Positions 1-22,400 of a stretch of DNA of 64,000 nucleotides are shown piece after piece. The notes under the pieces are model-generated. The model ran no database searches. It was not told where the DNA came from and saw only the letters and a list, made by a program, of their open reading frames with translations. A program made the translations under genes and the position numbers. The first letter of the stretch is position 1; each line of letters starts with the position of its first letter. The DNA comes from Nemopilema nomurai (Eukaryota; Cnidaria; Scyphozoa; Rhizostomeae; Rhizostomatidae), in contig ML133455.1 in assembly GCA_003864495.1 (NCBI GenBank), positions 1,178,001 through 1,242,000 of the forward strand. The letters run 5' to 3'.

Positions 1-3000
1 CAAAACCAGTCAAACAAGTCATTGGAAACTACACTTGTCTTACAATAGTAGTGCAGCCTTTTGATGTAGCAAAAACGTTTAGGAAGTCTCAATTCTAAGT
101 ATCTTGAAATGTTGTTTAGCCTGGTTGTTTCTAGATTCCGTTTCTCGATTGAGGGGCGACCAACCTTAGGAGCTTCCAATTAAGAGGCCTTGCATGGCTC
201 CACTGCTTCGTTTCTTCCGACTTGTTCTTTGATTATGGTTTTGGAGACCTCTGCCATCGCATGCACATTTTTGCGGAAGGGATGAGGACAACAGTGACCT
301 GCTCAGCGAAGTAATTGAAACAATTATCACAAACTAAAAACTTTTTCAAAACTGTGCATAGATCTGTTGACCTTTGCAGCCATCCCCAGGCCCCGCTGGA
401 AACAAAGATCAAGCGATTGGCAGCCAAAACAATGCACTGACCTGAGTACCAGTCCATGCTTCGCTGGTCGCCTGCCTTTCTTCACGCATGCGCATAGGCT
501 TGTACTCTCCTACCATTAATACCTACCTACATACCAAGCCAGCGTTTGGAAGATATTCTTCTCATAAATATCAAGCCCAGTGCTGTGGTCGCCGTCATTT
601 ATATGCCAAAATGTAGCGGGAAATTCACTTGTTCTTATTCACTCGCCGCTTACTATGACACGATTGTTTTTGAGGTGTACGCTGTGACAAACTGGAAATT
701 CTTTGAACACCTTGCGCGGCTAGAAGATGACCAAATTGAAAATAGGCAGATACTACGAGATGAAATCGACAGGATGGGATTGCAATATCGAGGTATGTAC
801 GAGCTGCTTTACTGCGACTTTTGGATGCACAAAGTTTGTAATCGGGCCTAGTCGAATCACGGTCCCGTTTTGCTTTGATTTGGTGGTTTACAGGTAGGAC
901 AGACTAAGCTATGGGCTGCTCATACCAGACAATCGTTCCAATTGCTTGCGTGTGATTTCATCTATATCCTCTTTAAGTGTTGGGACATCGTTTTTTCGGA
1001 CACAATAGTAAGCCGTGCACCATATCATATGTGCTTGAGACAACTTTATGTTGATGACAGTTTTCAAACGATCAGCTTGGATCGCTTGAATGCTGACATA
1101 GCTCTACCGCTGGTATTCTTATAAACAAAAACATTTCTTATGAAGTGAAGAACCCATATACTAAATACCAATATACCGAAAGTACCATATACTAAGGTTT
1201 CTGCCTTCTCAAACTTCAAATTTTCTTAAGCAACCCCACTCCGTGATTGTGACAGCAGGATGCCCCAAGAGCCGGCCTAAGAAAACCCAGGCGGAATTCT
1301 TGATTTTTGATTGTTTGAGAACGATCGGACCTGGGGTTAGCAACTACTTCATCTGAAAGCAGCGTAGAAGTGGCTTCAAAAGTTGTTTTACAAGTTGAAG
1401 CTCTATTTATGAATACCAGAAAATAAAGCAATTAGCAGCCGGCTGGTGGCAGTGACTGGTTATTCGAAAAGCTCACGAACGGGCATTGGTATTTGTGAGT
1501 CGAAAACATGACACCTTCGCGTAACGAAGCACAGTATCAGTCCAATTTATACGGTGGCTATTGAAACGAAATGGGTCGATTTTTACTGTAAAGTCGACCT
1601 GTTGGTCCTTCAATCATTTCTACCTTTGGTCTGTTGGAGCCTGAATGGAGGCTGATTGTAGCAAGACAAGGTTGTCAGTGAAGCCGAAACGAGGCTTTTC
1701 AAACAGCAATAAAGAATCAAATTCAAGACCGATTGTAAACAAAGACGTCAGGGCCTATTAGCGTCTGTGTTTGGCCAAAGACTTCTTCGAATTGACATGG
1801 CTTTTCGACAAATTGAAAAGAAGATGGTGTCGGCTGGCATGTCTTTACTGTGCTTGACGTGCTTGAAATTACTAACTTTATTGCTTTATTCCTAAGGTTT
1901 ATGCCAACCCCTCGGTAAATATTGTAAGGCCAGTGAATTATTTGGCAAGTGTCGTGGCTTATTTTTGAATTTTCATCGAGTGAAGAACCCAAATATAAGG
2001 CCTCTGTTCGGTGGCACACTGGATGCACCCAGCATTAGAATTTCAGCCTCTCGTATTAGTGAACGGATGTTAGCCACTTAAGCTGTTTGGTTACTTCATA
2101 GAAATACCTGTGGATTATTTCGCTTTAGTTTGGTCTCTTAAGGCTGGCGCTCACTGTTGTGTCTTTAAGCAGCTGCTTTCCTGCTTTTATAATCATGAAC
2201 ATTTCAAATCAGATACTGTTTTTTGATTAAATAAGTAATGGAACTAAAAGGATTCTCTTGGCTCTTTGTTTGCGTATCCAAGCTTCCCAAAGCAACAGCT
2301 TTAAAGAAATGCAGTAAATGCTATCAATCGTCAACTTCCTGTGTGTTTGGTTCTTATTTCTCATAAGAGACATAGGAATTTGGGGTGCACTGAATTAGTT
2401 GCGCACGAGGGACAGAGACAAAAGTCATCTGCACCAGTGAAGACGCGAGGGGGTGCATTGTGGCATGCCTAGTTGGAACATCGGCTACTTTTCAATTGGA
2501 ATATCGATTATAATACAATAGGGCTTATTCACATCTTGATGTTCCGCGCAAATCATCTTTGGTGGTGCATCTCTTTCGTTAATGCAGTCATGGGCAGGGA
2601 TGTGGCGCGCGCTAAAGATCCAATTGTCTCAGACATGAATATTTAAGAAGGATATGTGCCCCATGGTATTAGAGAATATATTAGTGCTATTCATAACTGC
2701 ACAGAATGCTGAATTCCCACGAATCATGAAACTACGCGAGCACCGGCCTTAAAAAGAAGCAATACACCAGGTCCCTTTGAGCGTTTTGCTGTGAGAACTT
2801 GTGATAGAGTGGCTCGCGAACAAGCATTAGTATCAGGTTTGTCGCTGTCAAACAACGAGGGTATTCAAGAAAAGTGGACCATGGTAACTATGAATTATGT
2901 CTCTTAGCGGAAGCCACGCACGCTAATCTGGATATCACCAAAGCTTGCTACGCCCAGGGTTAATCCGATTTCTAGAGAGGTTTTTAGATTGAAACTCCAT

Positions 3001-4680
3001 TGTATCCGCAGTTGGGTGGATTGAGTTTCAAATAGAAGTGGGCGGTGATGGGAAAATAATTGGTGTACTACTTGCAAATGGCACTATTTCTTTACACTTG
3101 GAGTAAATTACTATTCAGCTTCGTATTTCTGGGTTTTGCCGTTAATCGATTTTTATGCTAGTATTTTCTTTTCATTGGTCTGTAATAGTCAAATTGAAGG
3201 AACCTTGCTGATAAAAAGGCACAAAATAATTAAGTTGCACGACTTTCTTGTTCAAAGGGCAAGCAAATCGGAAACAACAGGGTCTCTTTATTGAGACTGG
3301 CTGCCAATCAACCATAAATAAGCGTTTTTATCGTGGAATTTTGTGCTTTCAAAGTTATCAAAGAAAATGAATATTCAAGCCACTAATGCATCTAAGGTAA
3401 TAGAATTTCATTTTCCACTTGCAAGAAAAAATTTTGCAATTTTTTCAAGAAAGCCAGTTTTTCATTGAATCAAACAGATTCAAGTCGATCAATCATTTGC
3501 ATTTACAATTAGGCAAAGTAAGATGATATGTGATTGTTGAGAAGTTTTTTACAAACTAGATTCGATTGTATATACGAAACTTTAAATTTCTGCAGGATTC
3601 CCTCTAGATGGAGGTGAAAGGAAGCCTCGTGAGGTTTTCATTACTCTTGGGTCAAGAAACTCTTCTGTCGCAAAATCCTTTGATTCACACCTAATTGATT
3701 AAAAGAAAATTATCTCAAAAAAATGAAAAACAACATCCTCTTTGTTTTCTGAATAAATGATATCATATTCAAAATTGTTGATACACGATAAGACCTATTG
3801 AAACATTCTTAAAAATGAAGGTTGCATTTCGATATTGTGAATCGAATGAATCAGCTATTAGCATAGCATCGAATCAATATGGACCTAGCAGTTCTGGCTT
3901 CTTAGCGACTGGTATTCTTTTGTGACGGATGAGTTTGATGCCAGAACAATTTCATGGGCTGGGGAAGGGATATGATTTCAAGCTTACGTTTGGTTTGTAC
4001 TGCAATATGACGTAGCGAGATGGCGACCTGTTGAAAACTTTTCAAATAAACTGGTTCATCGTTCATATTCCATTCTTTGTTAAAGGGCGTGTCTCTGTTT
4101 GTGTATATGTATATGTACAAATGTGTGTGTGTTTATGTGTGTTGTGTTTGGGGGGGGGGGGGGTTGGTGGTCAAGGATTGGTGGTGTCGGGCTAAGATTA
4201 TAGCAAAAAATAAGAATGTTTCTTGGCAACAGAGATGAAAGTGAACGTCAAAAAGCGTTTGCCGCAAACGTTTAAAACCAGAGAGCTCTTCGGGAAATAG
4301 CAAGGCAGTCCTTCCCAAAAGCATCCTTCCCATTTGGACATTCGAGCAAACCTTTCCGTTTGAGTTTGCCTTGACCTGCTCGTATCGGCGTTAAGCTGGC
4401 TGCCACACTTTAAGCCTCGTGAAAGGCCGCTCCATACTCACCCCTTATAACAACAAACTGTTTAAGTTGTGTTGAGCTTCTGGTCCCCTGGGACAGCGCA
4501 GACAAGTCCATTATCTTGGGACGCAGACTTGGGATGTTTCTGATTGACTCGAAATTCACACCTCCCTCTAGCGTGCTTTTGTGCTCTCGCCCGGATACAA
4601 AGAACGAAGCCGTCCATTAAAAGCGGCATGCTCCTTCCTGATGCACGAATGCTGCATTATGTAAATTAGATTTCCCCAAC
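1..4680. other. Intergenic region, no gene recognised
   Basis: I see no convincing gene in this stretch. The open frames are short, lack family resemblance and are not linked by consistent splice signals. Composition is AT-rich and typical of animal intergenic DNA. The only distinct sequence is the simple repeat and G-run at about 4.10-4.16 kb, listed separately. Confidence 0.6.
4096..4163. repeat. TG/TA-rich simple repeat ending in a run of 14 G
   Basis: A stretch alternating TG and TA dinucleotides is followed at 4150-4163 by 14 consecutive G residues. It is a low-complexity microsatellite. The homopolymer length is likely to be unreliable in the assembly. Confidence 0.85.
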
Positions 4681-4739
4681 ATCAAGCCATTGATAGCATC
4701 TTTTCACAGTCTTTATTTACTTGCATCGTATAGAAGAAA

Positions 4740-5074
4740 CGCCGGAGAAGCGTGTTGCATACAGCCAATCAGAGAGCTATCGGCCAATCAGCGAACAGGT
4801 TCGAACACCAGCCAATCACATTCGAGCGTCGCTCGCATGATTGGCCAATCGAAGCGCGCATTCGTGGTCTTATCAATCTACACGCCCCCTGGAGGCAAGA
4901 AAACCACTGTATTGCTGCAGAAGCGTGTTGTGTATAGCGAGAGCCTCAAGAATAGTGATCGATTTATTGTGTAGAAGGCATTTGGATATCGTTTGCTTTT
5001 TTTGTCAGAAACACGGACGTTAGTTATAGATGTTTTCATTCTTAATCTAGTTCGAGAAATTGCATCTCAAGAAA
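4740..5074 (+). promoter_or_regulatory. Putative PLK promoter with four CCAAT boxes
   Basis: CCAAT boxes, each followed by C, lie at 4765-4769, 4784-4788, 4812-4816 and 4845-4849. The last is part of a perfect palindrome with ATTGG (4840-4849). Start-to-start spacings are 19, 28 and 33 bp. A TTCGAA hexamer, which fits the CHR consensus TTYGAA, lies at 4800-4805 between boxes 2 and 3. Clustered NF-Y sites spaced about 30 bp apart plus a CHR are the known hallmark of G2/M genes such as PLK1, cyclin B and CDC25C. Here the CHR-like site is upstream of the last CCAAT rather than downstream, so its role is uncertain. The first ATG of the kinase is about 225 bp downstream. A 12-bp direct repeat (agaagcgtgttg) flanks the cluster near 4748 and 4919. 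Confidence 0.6.
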
Positions 5075-13709
<8,635 letters not shown>

Positions 13710-15117
13710 TGCTTGCAAGTACCGAATCCACCTGTTATCGAATCACACCGAGTGGAAAACATCACGTGATGCTTGGATTCCAGGAACGCATGCTTGACAT
13801 CGAAAGCAGAGGTCTTCTAGACCATACATCGATCGGGAAAACCAACTCTTGCAATTTCCACTAGCATTATTCCGTGTATTGGCGGTTGTGTAATTTGCAG
13901 TTGGGTAAACAAGATCGTGGAATGGCCATCGATAATGCATGCCTAGCCCTCTTCTTCCGCGGGTTCCACATCTCATACATTGTTTCCATTCTAATACAGC
14001 GTTCTAAAGCAGCTCCCTAGCAGATCTCAAAATTCTTAATGGACAATCCAGAACAGCGACGTATTCCCCACCCTATAGAAATAGCAAATTTATTTGTAAT
14101 GCAACCTCTCCACTGGGCATATCAGTTGTGAATACGCGACAGTTTTCTGAGGGATATACGTAATATATATATATAAATAGATATATATTTATTAATTGTA
14201 AATACCTGACAAGAGATAGAGATATTGTAAATTTTGTATAATTTTAGAAATTTTTAACTGTATTAATAATGGGTCCTTATCAAATAGATTTCATGCAATC
14301 ATTAAAAATCTTGTAAAAATAGGAGTCATGTTTGCCTGTGCTTTCTTCAGACTTAGAAATTTGGGAAGAGACAGTCATTGGCATGTTTTTCAAGTTTTTA
14401 TGTAAAATATGAACGCATAGGGATACAAAGCAAGACAGTTCCTGTTTGCTGGAAAGCTAGTGATTTTCGTCGGGCTAAGAAAATGAAGAACTGTGGAAGA
14501 AACAAAGCCTCTAAGGTTATTTTCAGAAGGATTGATTAAAGCATTATTGGTGATGCTTCAAAGAACCATAGCGTGATGGAGCCCTAGAAAGGCTGCTGAA
14601 AAAAGCATAAGCAACAAAGAAAAAAAAAGGCGCACTACTGGATGATAAAGATCACGTGACGTTGAGAGGAGCAACAATAGAAAGACCAGGTTCTCTAGAG
14701 AATCAAGGTACAAAAAATGACGATCTCCAAAACATATATGTATGTTTCTTGAAAAAAACAAAATTGTTGTGGCGACAACACACCAAACAAATATCAAGAT
14801 TTCTAAGGCCAAATTAGGAAGCATACGACTTGCGCTCATATCATCAAACGACTTGACTGCAACAAACTATAGTCTCTTGGTTTAACATAAAATATCACAT
14901 TCAAGAATAAATGACAAACTTATAACTTTCTTGAAATGATGGGAAAAGCATTGAAGCAAACAAGTTATTACTAGTTATACTTGATCCAAGATCTCAATTT
15001 AAAACTAAATGACTTGGAAAAACAGAGATCAGAGAAAAAGAAATACATTAATGAAATGCTAACAATCTTTAGCTCTACTATTACGAATCATAATTCAACT
15101 TTAAGCAGAAACTGGTC
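13710..15117 (+). other. PLK 3' flank and intergenic DNA
   Basis: AT-rich, with a (TA)n tract at about 14,160-14,200. A possible polyadenylation hexamer ATTAAA lies at 14301-14306, and an AATAAA further on near 14,909. I cannot tell which, if either, ends the PLK transcript. No gene is seen. Confidence 0.4.
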
Positions 15118-18100
15118 AATTTAGGATGGCAATAGCCTTGGTATTTTTGCTTGCTTCAGAAACTACAATCAAAACTTCATAACTCTGGAAGTAATGCTCG
15201 TATAGGCACGTTCTTGCCAACAAAATACTTCCAATTGAATAATATACGCATTCAAGCCATATTTACGAAAGCCAACTTTAATCCAGAAATGCCCACTTTA
15301 GCAAAGCTACACAGACACGTAATTACCACCAAAATTCAACGTTCTATCTATTCAGGTCATATTTGCGATCTATCACAGTAATTTTGGGTCCAAAAATGGC
15401 CCCTTTAGCAAGGCTATAGCCTTGGTGTTTTGGTTAACTTCAGAAGCTGCAATCAAAGCTTCGTAACTCTGAAAGATAATGCTCAAATAGAAACGTAATT
15501 GCCACGAAAATGCTTCCAATTCAACGTTCTATCCATGTAGGTCATATTTGCGAAATGCAATTGTTGGTCCAAAAATGGCCCCTTTAGCAAGGCTATAGCC
15601 TTGGTGTTTTGGTTAACTTCGAAAGCTGCAATCATAGCTTCTTAACTCTAAAAGATAATGCTCAAATAGACACGTACTTAACACAAAAATGCTTCCAATT
15701 CAACGCTATACCCATTCAGGTACTTTTTGCGAAATGCAATTTTTGGTCCAAAAATGGCCCCTTTAGCAAGGCTATAGCCTTGTTGTTTTGGTTAACTTCG
15801 GAAGCTGCAATCAAGGCTTCGTAACTCCGGAAATATTACTCATATAGACATGTATTTACCGTCAAAATGCTTCCAATTCAACGTTCTATCCATTCAGTCA
15901 TATTGCGAAATGCAATTTTTGGTCCAAAATGGCCCTTTAGCAAGGCTATAGCCTTGGTGTTTTGGTTAACTTTGGAAGCTGCAATCAAAGCTTCGTAACT
16001 CTTGAAATATTACTTATATAGATACGTAATTGCCACCAAAATGCTTCCAATTCAACCGTCTATATATTCAGGTCATATTTGCGAAATGCAATTTTTGGTC
16101 CAAAAATGGCCCCTTTAGCAAGGCTATAGCCTTGGTGTTTTGGTTAACTTCGGAAGCTGCAATCAAAGCTTCGTAACTCCGGAAATATTACTCATATAGA
16201 CACGTAATTACCACCAAAATGCTTCCACTTCAACGTTCTATCATTTCAGGTCATATTTGCGCATGCAATTTTGGGTCCAAAAAATTTAGCAAGGCCTATA
16301 GCCTTGGTCTTTTGGTAAACTTTGGAAGCTGCAATCAAAGCTTCGTAACTCTGGAAATATTACTCATATAGACACGTAATTACCACCAAAATGCTTCCAA
16401 TTCAACGTTCTATCCATTCAGGTCATATTTGCGAAATGCAATTTTGGTCCAAAAATGGCCCCTTTAGCAAGGCTATAGCCTTGGTGTTTTGGTTAACTTT
16501 GGAAGCTGCAATCAAAGCTTCGTAACTCTGGAAATATTACTCATATAGACACGTAATTACCACCAAAATGCTTCCAATTCAACGTTCTATCCATGTAGGT
16601 CATATTTGCGAAATGCAATTTTTGGTCCAAAAATGGCCCCTTTAGCAAGGCTATAGCCTTGGTGTTTTGGTTAACTTCGGAAGCTGCAATCAAAGCTTCG
16701 TAACTCTGGAAATATTACTCATATAGACACGTAATTACCACCAAAATGCTTCCAATTCAACGTTCTATCCATTCAGGTCATATTTGCGAAATGCAATTTT
16801 TGGTCCAAAAATGGCCCCTTTAGCAAGGCTATAGCCTTGGTGTTTTGGTTAACTTCGGAAGCTGCAATCAAAGCTTCGTAACTCTGGAAATATTACTCAT
16901 ATAGACACGTAATTGCCACAAAATGCTTCCAATTCAACGTTCTATCCATTCAGGTCATATTTGCGAAATGCAATTTTTGGTCCAAAAATGGCCCCTTTAG
17001 CAAGGCTATAGCCTTGGTGTTTTGGTTAACTTCGGAAGCTGCAATCAAAGCTTCGTAACTCTGGAAATATTACTCATATAGACACGTAATTACCACAAAA
17101 TGCTTCCAATTCAACGTTCTATCCATTCAGGTCATATTTGCGAAATGCAATTTTTGGTCCAAAAATGGCCCCTTTAGCAAGGCTATAGCCTTGGTGTTTT
17201 GGTTAACTTCGGAAGCTGCAATCAAAGCTTCGTAACTCTGGAAATATTACTCATATAGACACGTAATTACCACAAAATGCTTCCAATTCAACGTTCTATC
17301 CATTCAGGTCATATTTGCGAAATGCAATTTTTGGTCCAAAAATGGCCCCTTTAGCAAGGCTATAGCCTTGGTGTTTTGGTTAACTTTGGAAGCTGCAATC
17401 AAAGCTTCGTAACTCTGGAAATATTACTCATATAGACACGTAATTACCACCAAAATGCTTCCAATTCAACGTTCTATCCATTCAGGTCATATTTGCGAAA
17501 TGCAATTTTTGGTCCAAAAATGGCCCCTTTAGCAAGGCTATAGCCTTGGTGTTTTGGTTAACTTCGGAAGCTGCAATCAAAGCTTCGTAACTCTGGAAAT
17601 ATTACTCATATAGACACGTAATTGCCACCAAAATGCTTCCAATTCAACGTTCTATCCATTCAGGTCATATTTGCGAAATGCAATTTTTGGTCCAAAAATG
17701 GCCCCTTTAGCAAGGCTATAGCCTTGGTGTTTTGGTTAACTTTGGAAGCTGCAATCAAAGCTTCGTAACTCTGGAAATATTACTCATATAGACACGTAAT
17801 TACCACCAAAATGCTTCCAATTCAACGTTCTATCCATTCAGGTCATATTTGCGAAATGCAATTTTTGGTCCAAAAATGGCCCCTTTAGCAAGGCTATAGC
17901 CTTGGTGTTTTGGTTAACTTTGGAAGCTGCAATCAAAGCTTTATAACTCTGGAAATATTACTCATATAGACACGTAATTACCACCAAAATGCTTCCAATT
18001 CAACGTTCTATCCATTCAGGTCATATTTGCGAAATGCAATTTTTGGTCCAAAAATGGCCCCTTTAGCAAGGCTATAGCCTTGGTGTTTTGGTTAACTTCG

Positions 18101-21100
18101 GAAGCTGCAATCAAAGCTTCGTAACTCTGGAAATATTACTCATATAGACACGTAATTACCACCAAAATGCTTCCAATTCAACGTTCTATCCATTCAGGTC
18201 ATATTTGCGAAATGCAATTTTTGGTCCAAAAATGGCCCCTTTAGCAAGGCTATAGCCTTGGTGTTTTGGTTAACTTCGGAAGCTGCAATCAAAGCTTCGT
18301 AACTCTGGAAATATTACTCATATAGACACGTAATTACCACCAAAATGCTTCCAATTCAACGTTCTATCCATTCAGGTCATATTTGCGAAATGCAATTTTT
18401 GGTCCAAAAATGGCCCCTTTAGCAAGGCTATAGCCTTGGTGTTTTGGTTAACTTGGAAGCTGCAATCAAAGCTTCGTAACTCTGGAAATATTACTCATAT
18501 AGACACGTAATTACCACCAAAATGCTTCCAATTCAACGTTCTATCCATTCAGGTCATATTTGCGAAATGCAATTTTTTCCAAAAATGGCCCCTTTAGCAA
18601 GGCTATAGCCTTGGTGTTTTGGTTAACTTGGAAGCTGCAATCAAAGCTTCGTAACTCTGGAAATATTACTCATATAGACACGTAATTGCCACCAAAATGC
18701 TTCCAATTCAACGTTCTATCCATTCAGGTCATATTTGCGAAATGCAATTTTTGGTCCAAAAATGGCCCCTTTAGCAAGGCTATAGCCTTGGTGTTTTGGT
18801 TAACTTTGGAAGCTGCAATCAAAGCTTCGTAACTCTGGAAATATTACTCATATAGACACGTAATTACCACCAAAATGCTTCCAATTCAACGTTCTATCCA
18901 TTCAGGTCATATTTGCGAAATGCAATTTTTGGTCCAAAAATGGCCCCTTTAGCAAGGCTATAGCCTTGGTGTTTTGGTTAACTTTGGAAGCTGCAATCAA
19001 AGCTTCATAACTCTGGAAATATTACTCATATAGACACGTAATTACCACCAAAATGCTTCCAATTCAACGTTCTATCCATTCAGGTCATATTTGCGAAATG
19101 CAATTTTGGGTCCAAAAAAGACCCCTTTAGCAAGGCTATAGCCTTGGTGTTTTGGTTAACTTTGGAAGCTGCAATCAAAGCTTCATGACTCTGGAAATAT
19201 TACTCATATAGACACGTAATTACCACCAAAATGCTTCCAATTCAACGTTCTATCCATTCAGGTCATATTTGCGAAATGCAATTTTGGGTCCAAAAAAGAC
19301 CCCTTTAGCAAGGCTATAGCCTTGGTGTTTTGGTTAACTTTGGAAGCTGCAATCAAAGCTTCATAACTCTGGAAATATTACTCATATAGACACGTAATTA
19401 CCACCAAAATGCTTCCAATTCAACGTTCTATCCATTCAGGTCATATTTGCGAAATGCAATTTTGGGTCCAAAAAAGACCCCTTTAGCAAGGCTATAGCCT
19501 TGGTGTTTTGGTTAACTTTGGAAGCTGCAATCAAAGCTTCATGACTCTGGAAATATTACTCATATAGACACGTAATTACCACCAAAATGCTTCCAATTCA
19601 ACGTTCTATCCATTCAGGTCATATTTGCGAAATGCAATTTTGGGTCCAAAAAAGACCCCTTTAGCAAGGCTATAGCCTTGGTGTTTTGGTTAACTTTGGA
19701 AGCTGCAATCAAAGCTTCATAACTCTGGAAATATTACTCATATAGACACGTAATTACCACCAAAATGCTTCCAATTCAACGTTCTATCCATTCAGGTCAT
19801 ATTTGCGAAATGCAATTTTGGGTCCAAAAAAGACCCCTTTAGCAAGGCTATAGCCTTGGTGTTTTGGTTAACTTTGGAAGCTGCAATCAAAGCTTCATGA
19901 CTCTGGAAATATTACTCATATAGACACGTAATTACCACCAAAATGCTTCCAATTCAACGTTCTATCCATTCAGGTCATATTTGCGAAATGCAATTTTGGG
20001 TCCAAAAAAGACCCCTTTAGCAAGGCTATAGCCTTGGTGTTTTGGTTAACTTTGGAAGCTGCAATCAAAGCTTCATAACTCTGGAAATATTACTCATATA
20101 GACACGTAATTACCACCAAAATGCTTCCAATTCAACGTTCTATCCATTCAGGTCATATTTGCGAAATGCAATTTTGGGTCCAAAAAAGACCCCTTTAGCA
20201 AGGCTATAGCCTTGGTGTTTTGGTTAACTTTGGAAGCTGCAATCAAAGCTTCATAACTCTGGAAATATTACTCATATAGACACGTAATTACCACCAAAAT
20301 GCTTCCAATTCAACGTTCTATCCATTCAGGTCATATTTGCGAAATGCAATTTTGGGTCCAAAAAAGACCCCTTTAGCAAGGCTATAGCCTTGGTGTTTTG
20401 GTTAACTTTGGAAGCTGCAATCAAAGCTTCATAACTCTGGAAATATTACTCATATAGACACGTAATTACCACCAAAATGCTTCCAATTCAACGTTCTATC
20501 CATTCAGGTCATATTTGCGAAATGCAATTTTGGGTCCAAAAAAGACCCCTTTAGCAAGGCTATAGCCTTGGTGTTTTGGTTAACTTTGGAAGCTGCAATC
20601 AAAGCTTCATAACTCTGGAAATATTACTCATATAGACACGTAATTACCACCAAAATGCTTCCAATTCAACGTTCTATCCATTCAGGTCATATTTGCGAAA
20701 TGCAATTTTGGGTCCAAAAAAGACCCCTTTAGCAAGGCTATAGCCTTGGTGTTTTGGTTAACTTTGGAAGCTGCAATCAAAGCTTCATAACTCTGGAAAT
20801 ATTACTCATATAGACACGTAATTACCACCAAAATGCTTCCAATTCAACGTTCTATCCATTCAGGTCATATTTGCGAAATGCAATTTTGGGTCCAAAAAAG
20901 ACCCCTTTAGCAAGGCTATAGCCTTGGTGTTTTGGTTAACTTTGGAAGCTGCAATCAAAGCTTCATAACTCTGGAAATATTACTCATATAGACACGTAAT
21001 TACCACCAAAATGCTTCCAATTCAACGTTCTATCCATTCAGGTCATATTTGCGAAATGCAATTTTGGGTCCAAAAAAGACCCCTTTAGCAAGGCTATAGC

Positions 21101-22400
21101 CTTGGTGTTTTGGTTAACTTTGGAAGCTGCAATCAAAGCTTCATAACTCTGGAAATATTACTCATATAGACACGTAATTACCACCAAAATGCTTCCAATT
21201 CAACGTTCTATCCATTCAGGTCATATTTGCGAAATGCAATTTTTGGTCCAAAAATGGCCCCTTTAGCAAGGCTATAGCCTTGGTGTTTTGGTTAACTTCG
21301 GAAGCTGCAATCAAAGCTTCATAACTCTGGAAATATTACTCATATAGACACGTAATTACCACCAAAATGCTTCCAATTCAACGTTCTATCCATTCAGGTC
21401 ATATTTGCGAAATGCAATTTTGGGTCCAAAAAAGACCCCTTTAGCAAGGCTATAGCCTTGGTGTTTTGGTTAACTTTGGAAGCTGCAATCAAAGCTTCAT
21501 AACTCTGGAAATATTACTCATATAGACACGTAATTACCACCAAAATGCTTCCAATTCAACGTTCTATCCATTCAGGTCATATTTGCGAAATGCAATTTTT
21601 GGTCCAAAAATGGCCCCTTTAGCAAGGCTATAGCCTTGGTGTTTTGGTTAACTTCGGAAGCTGCAATCAAAGCTTCGTAACTCTGGAAATATTACTCATA
21701 TAGACACGTAATTACCACCAAAATGCTTCCAATTCAACGTTCTATCCATTCAGGTCATATTTGCGAAATGCAATTTTGGTCCAAAAAGCCCCTTTAGCAA
21801 GGCTATAGCCTTGGTGTTTTGGTTAACTTCGGAAGCTGCAATCAAAGCTTCATAACTCTGGAAATATTACTCATATAGACACGTAATTACCACCAAATGC
21901 TTCCAATTCAACGTTCTATCCATTCAGGTCATATTTGCGAAATGCAATTTTGGTCCAAAAAGCCCCTTTAGCAAGCTATAGCCTTGGTGTTTTGGTTAAC
22001 TTCGGAAGCTGCAATCAAAGCTTCATAACTCTGGAAATATTACTCATATAGACACGTAATTACCACCAAAATGCTTCCAATTCAACGTTCTATCCATTCA
22101 GGTCATATTTGCGAAATGCAATTTTTGGTCCAAAAATGGCCCCTTTAGCAAGGCTATAGCCTTGGTGTTTTGGTTAACTTCGGAAGCTGCAATCAAAGAT
22201 TCGTAACTTCGGAAATATTACTCATATAGACACGTAATTGCCACCAAATTGCTTCCAATTCAACGTTCTATCCATTCAGGTCGTATTTGCAAAATGCAAT
22301 TTTGGGTCCAAAAATGGCCACTTAAGGGAGTCTACAGCATTAGTGTTCTTGCTCTCTTTGGGTATTGGATTGCAATTTTCGTAAGGCCTAGAGTACATTT
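15118..22400. repeat. Satellite array, about 40 copies of a ~178-bp unit
   Basis: The motif gcaaggctatagcc recurs at a spacing of 178 bp (179 in the first intervals, 174 in one shortened copy) from about 15.4 to 22.2 kb. The first one or two and the last copy are clearly divergent, while the centre is almost uniform, as expected from unequal exchange. Each unit contains a perfect 16-bp palindrome CAAGGCTATAGCCTTG and an inverted pair GAAGCT...AGCTTC with an 8-bp gap. Two subtypes exist: type A (tggtccaaaaatggcccc) and type B (gggtccaaaaaagacccc). Type B forms a continuous block of about 12 units from 19.1 to 21.1 kb. No protein is encoded. The true length may exceed the assembled length. Confidence 0.95.

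Noticed and set aside
546..851. Possible last or internal exon (LEDDQIENRQILRDEIDRMG before a GTATGT donor at 793)
   Set aside because: The segment is only about 23 codons, and no partner exon, family match or start was found. It could be chance.
4690..5023. Three overlapping short + strand frames
   Set aside because: They cover the CCAAT promoter region and have no protein-like features.
15118..22400. CRISPR array
   Set aside because: Units are contiguous 178-bp satellites without unique spacers, in a eukaryotic genome.
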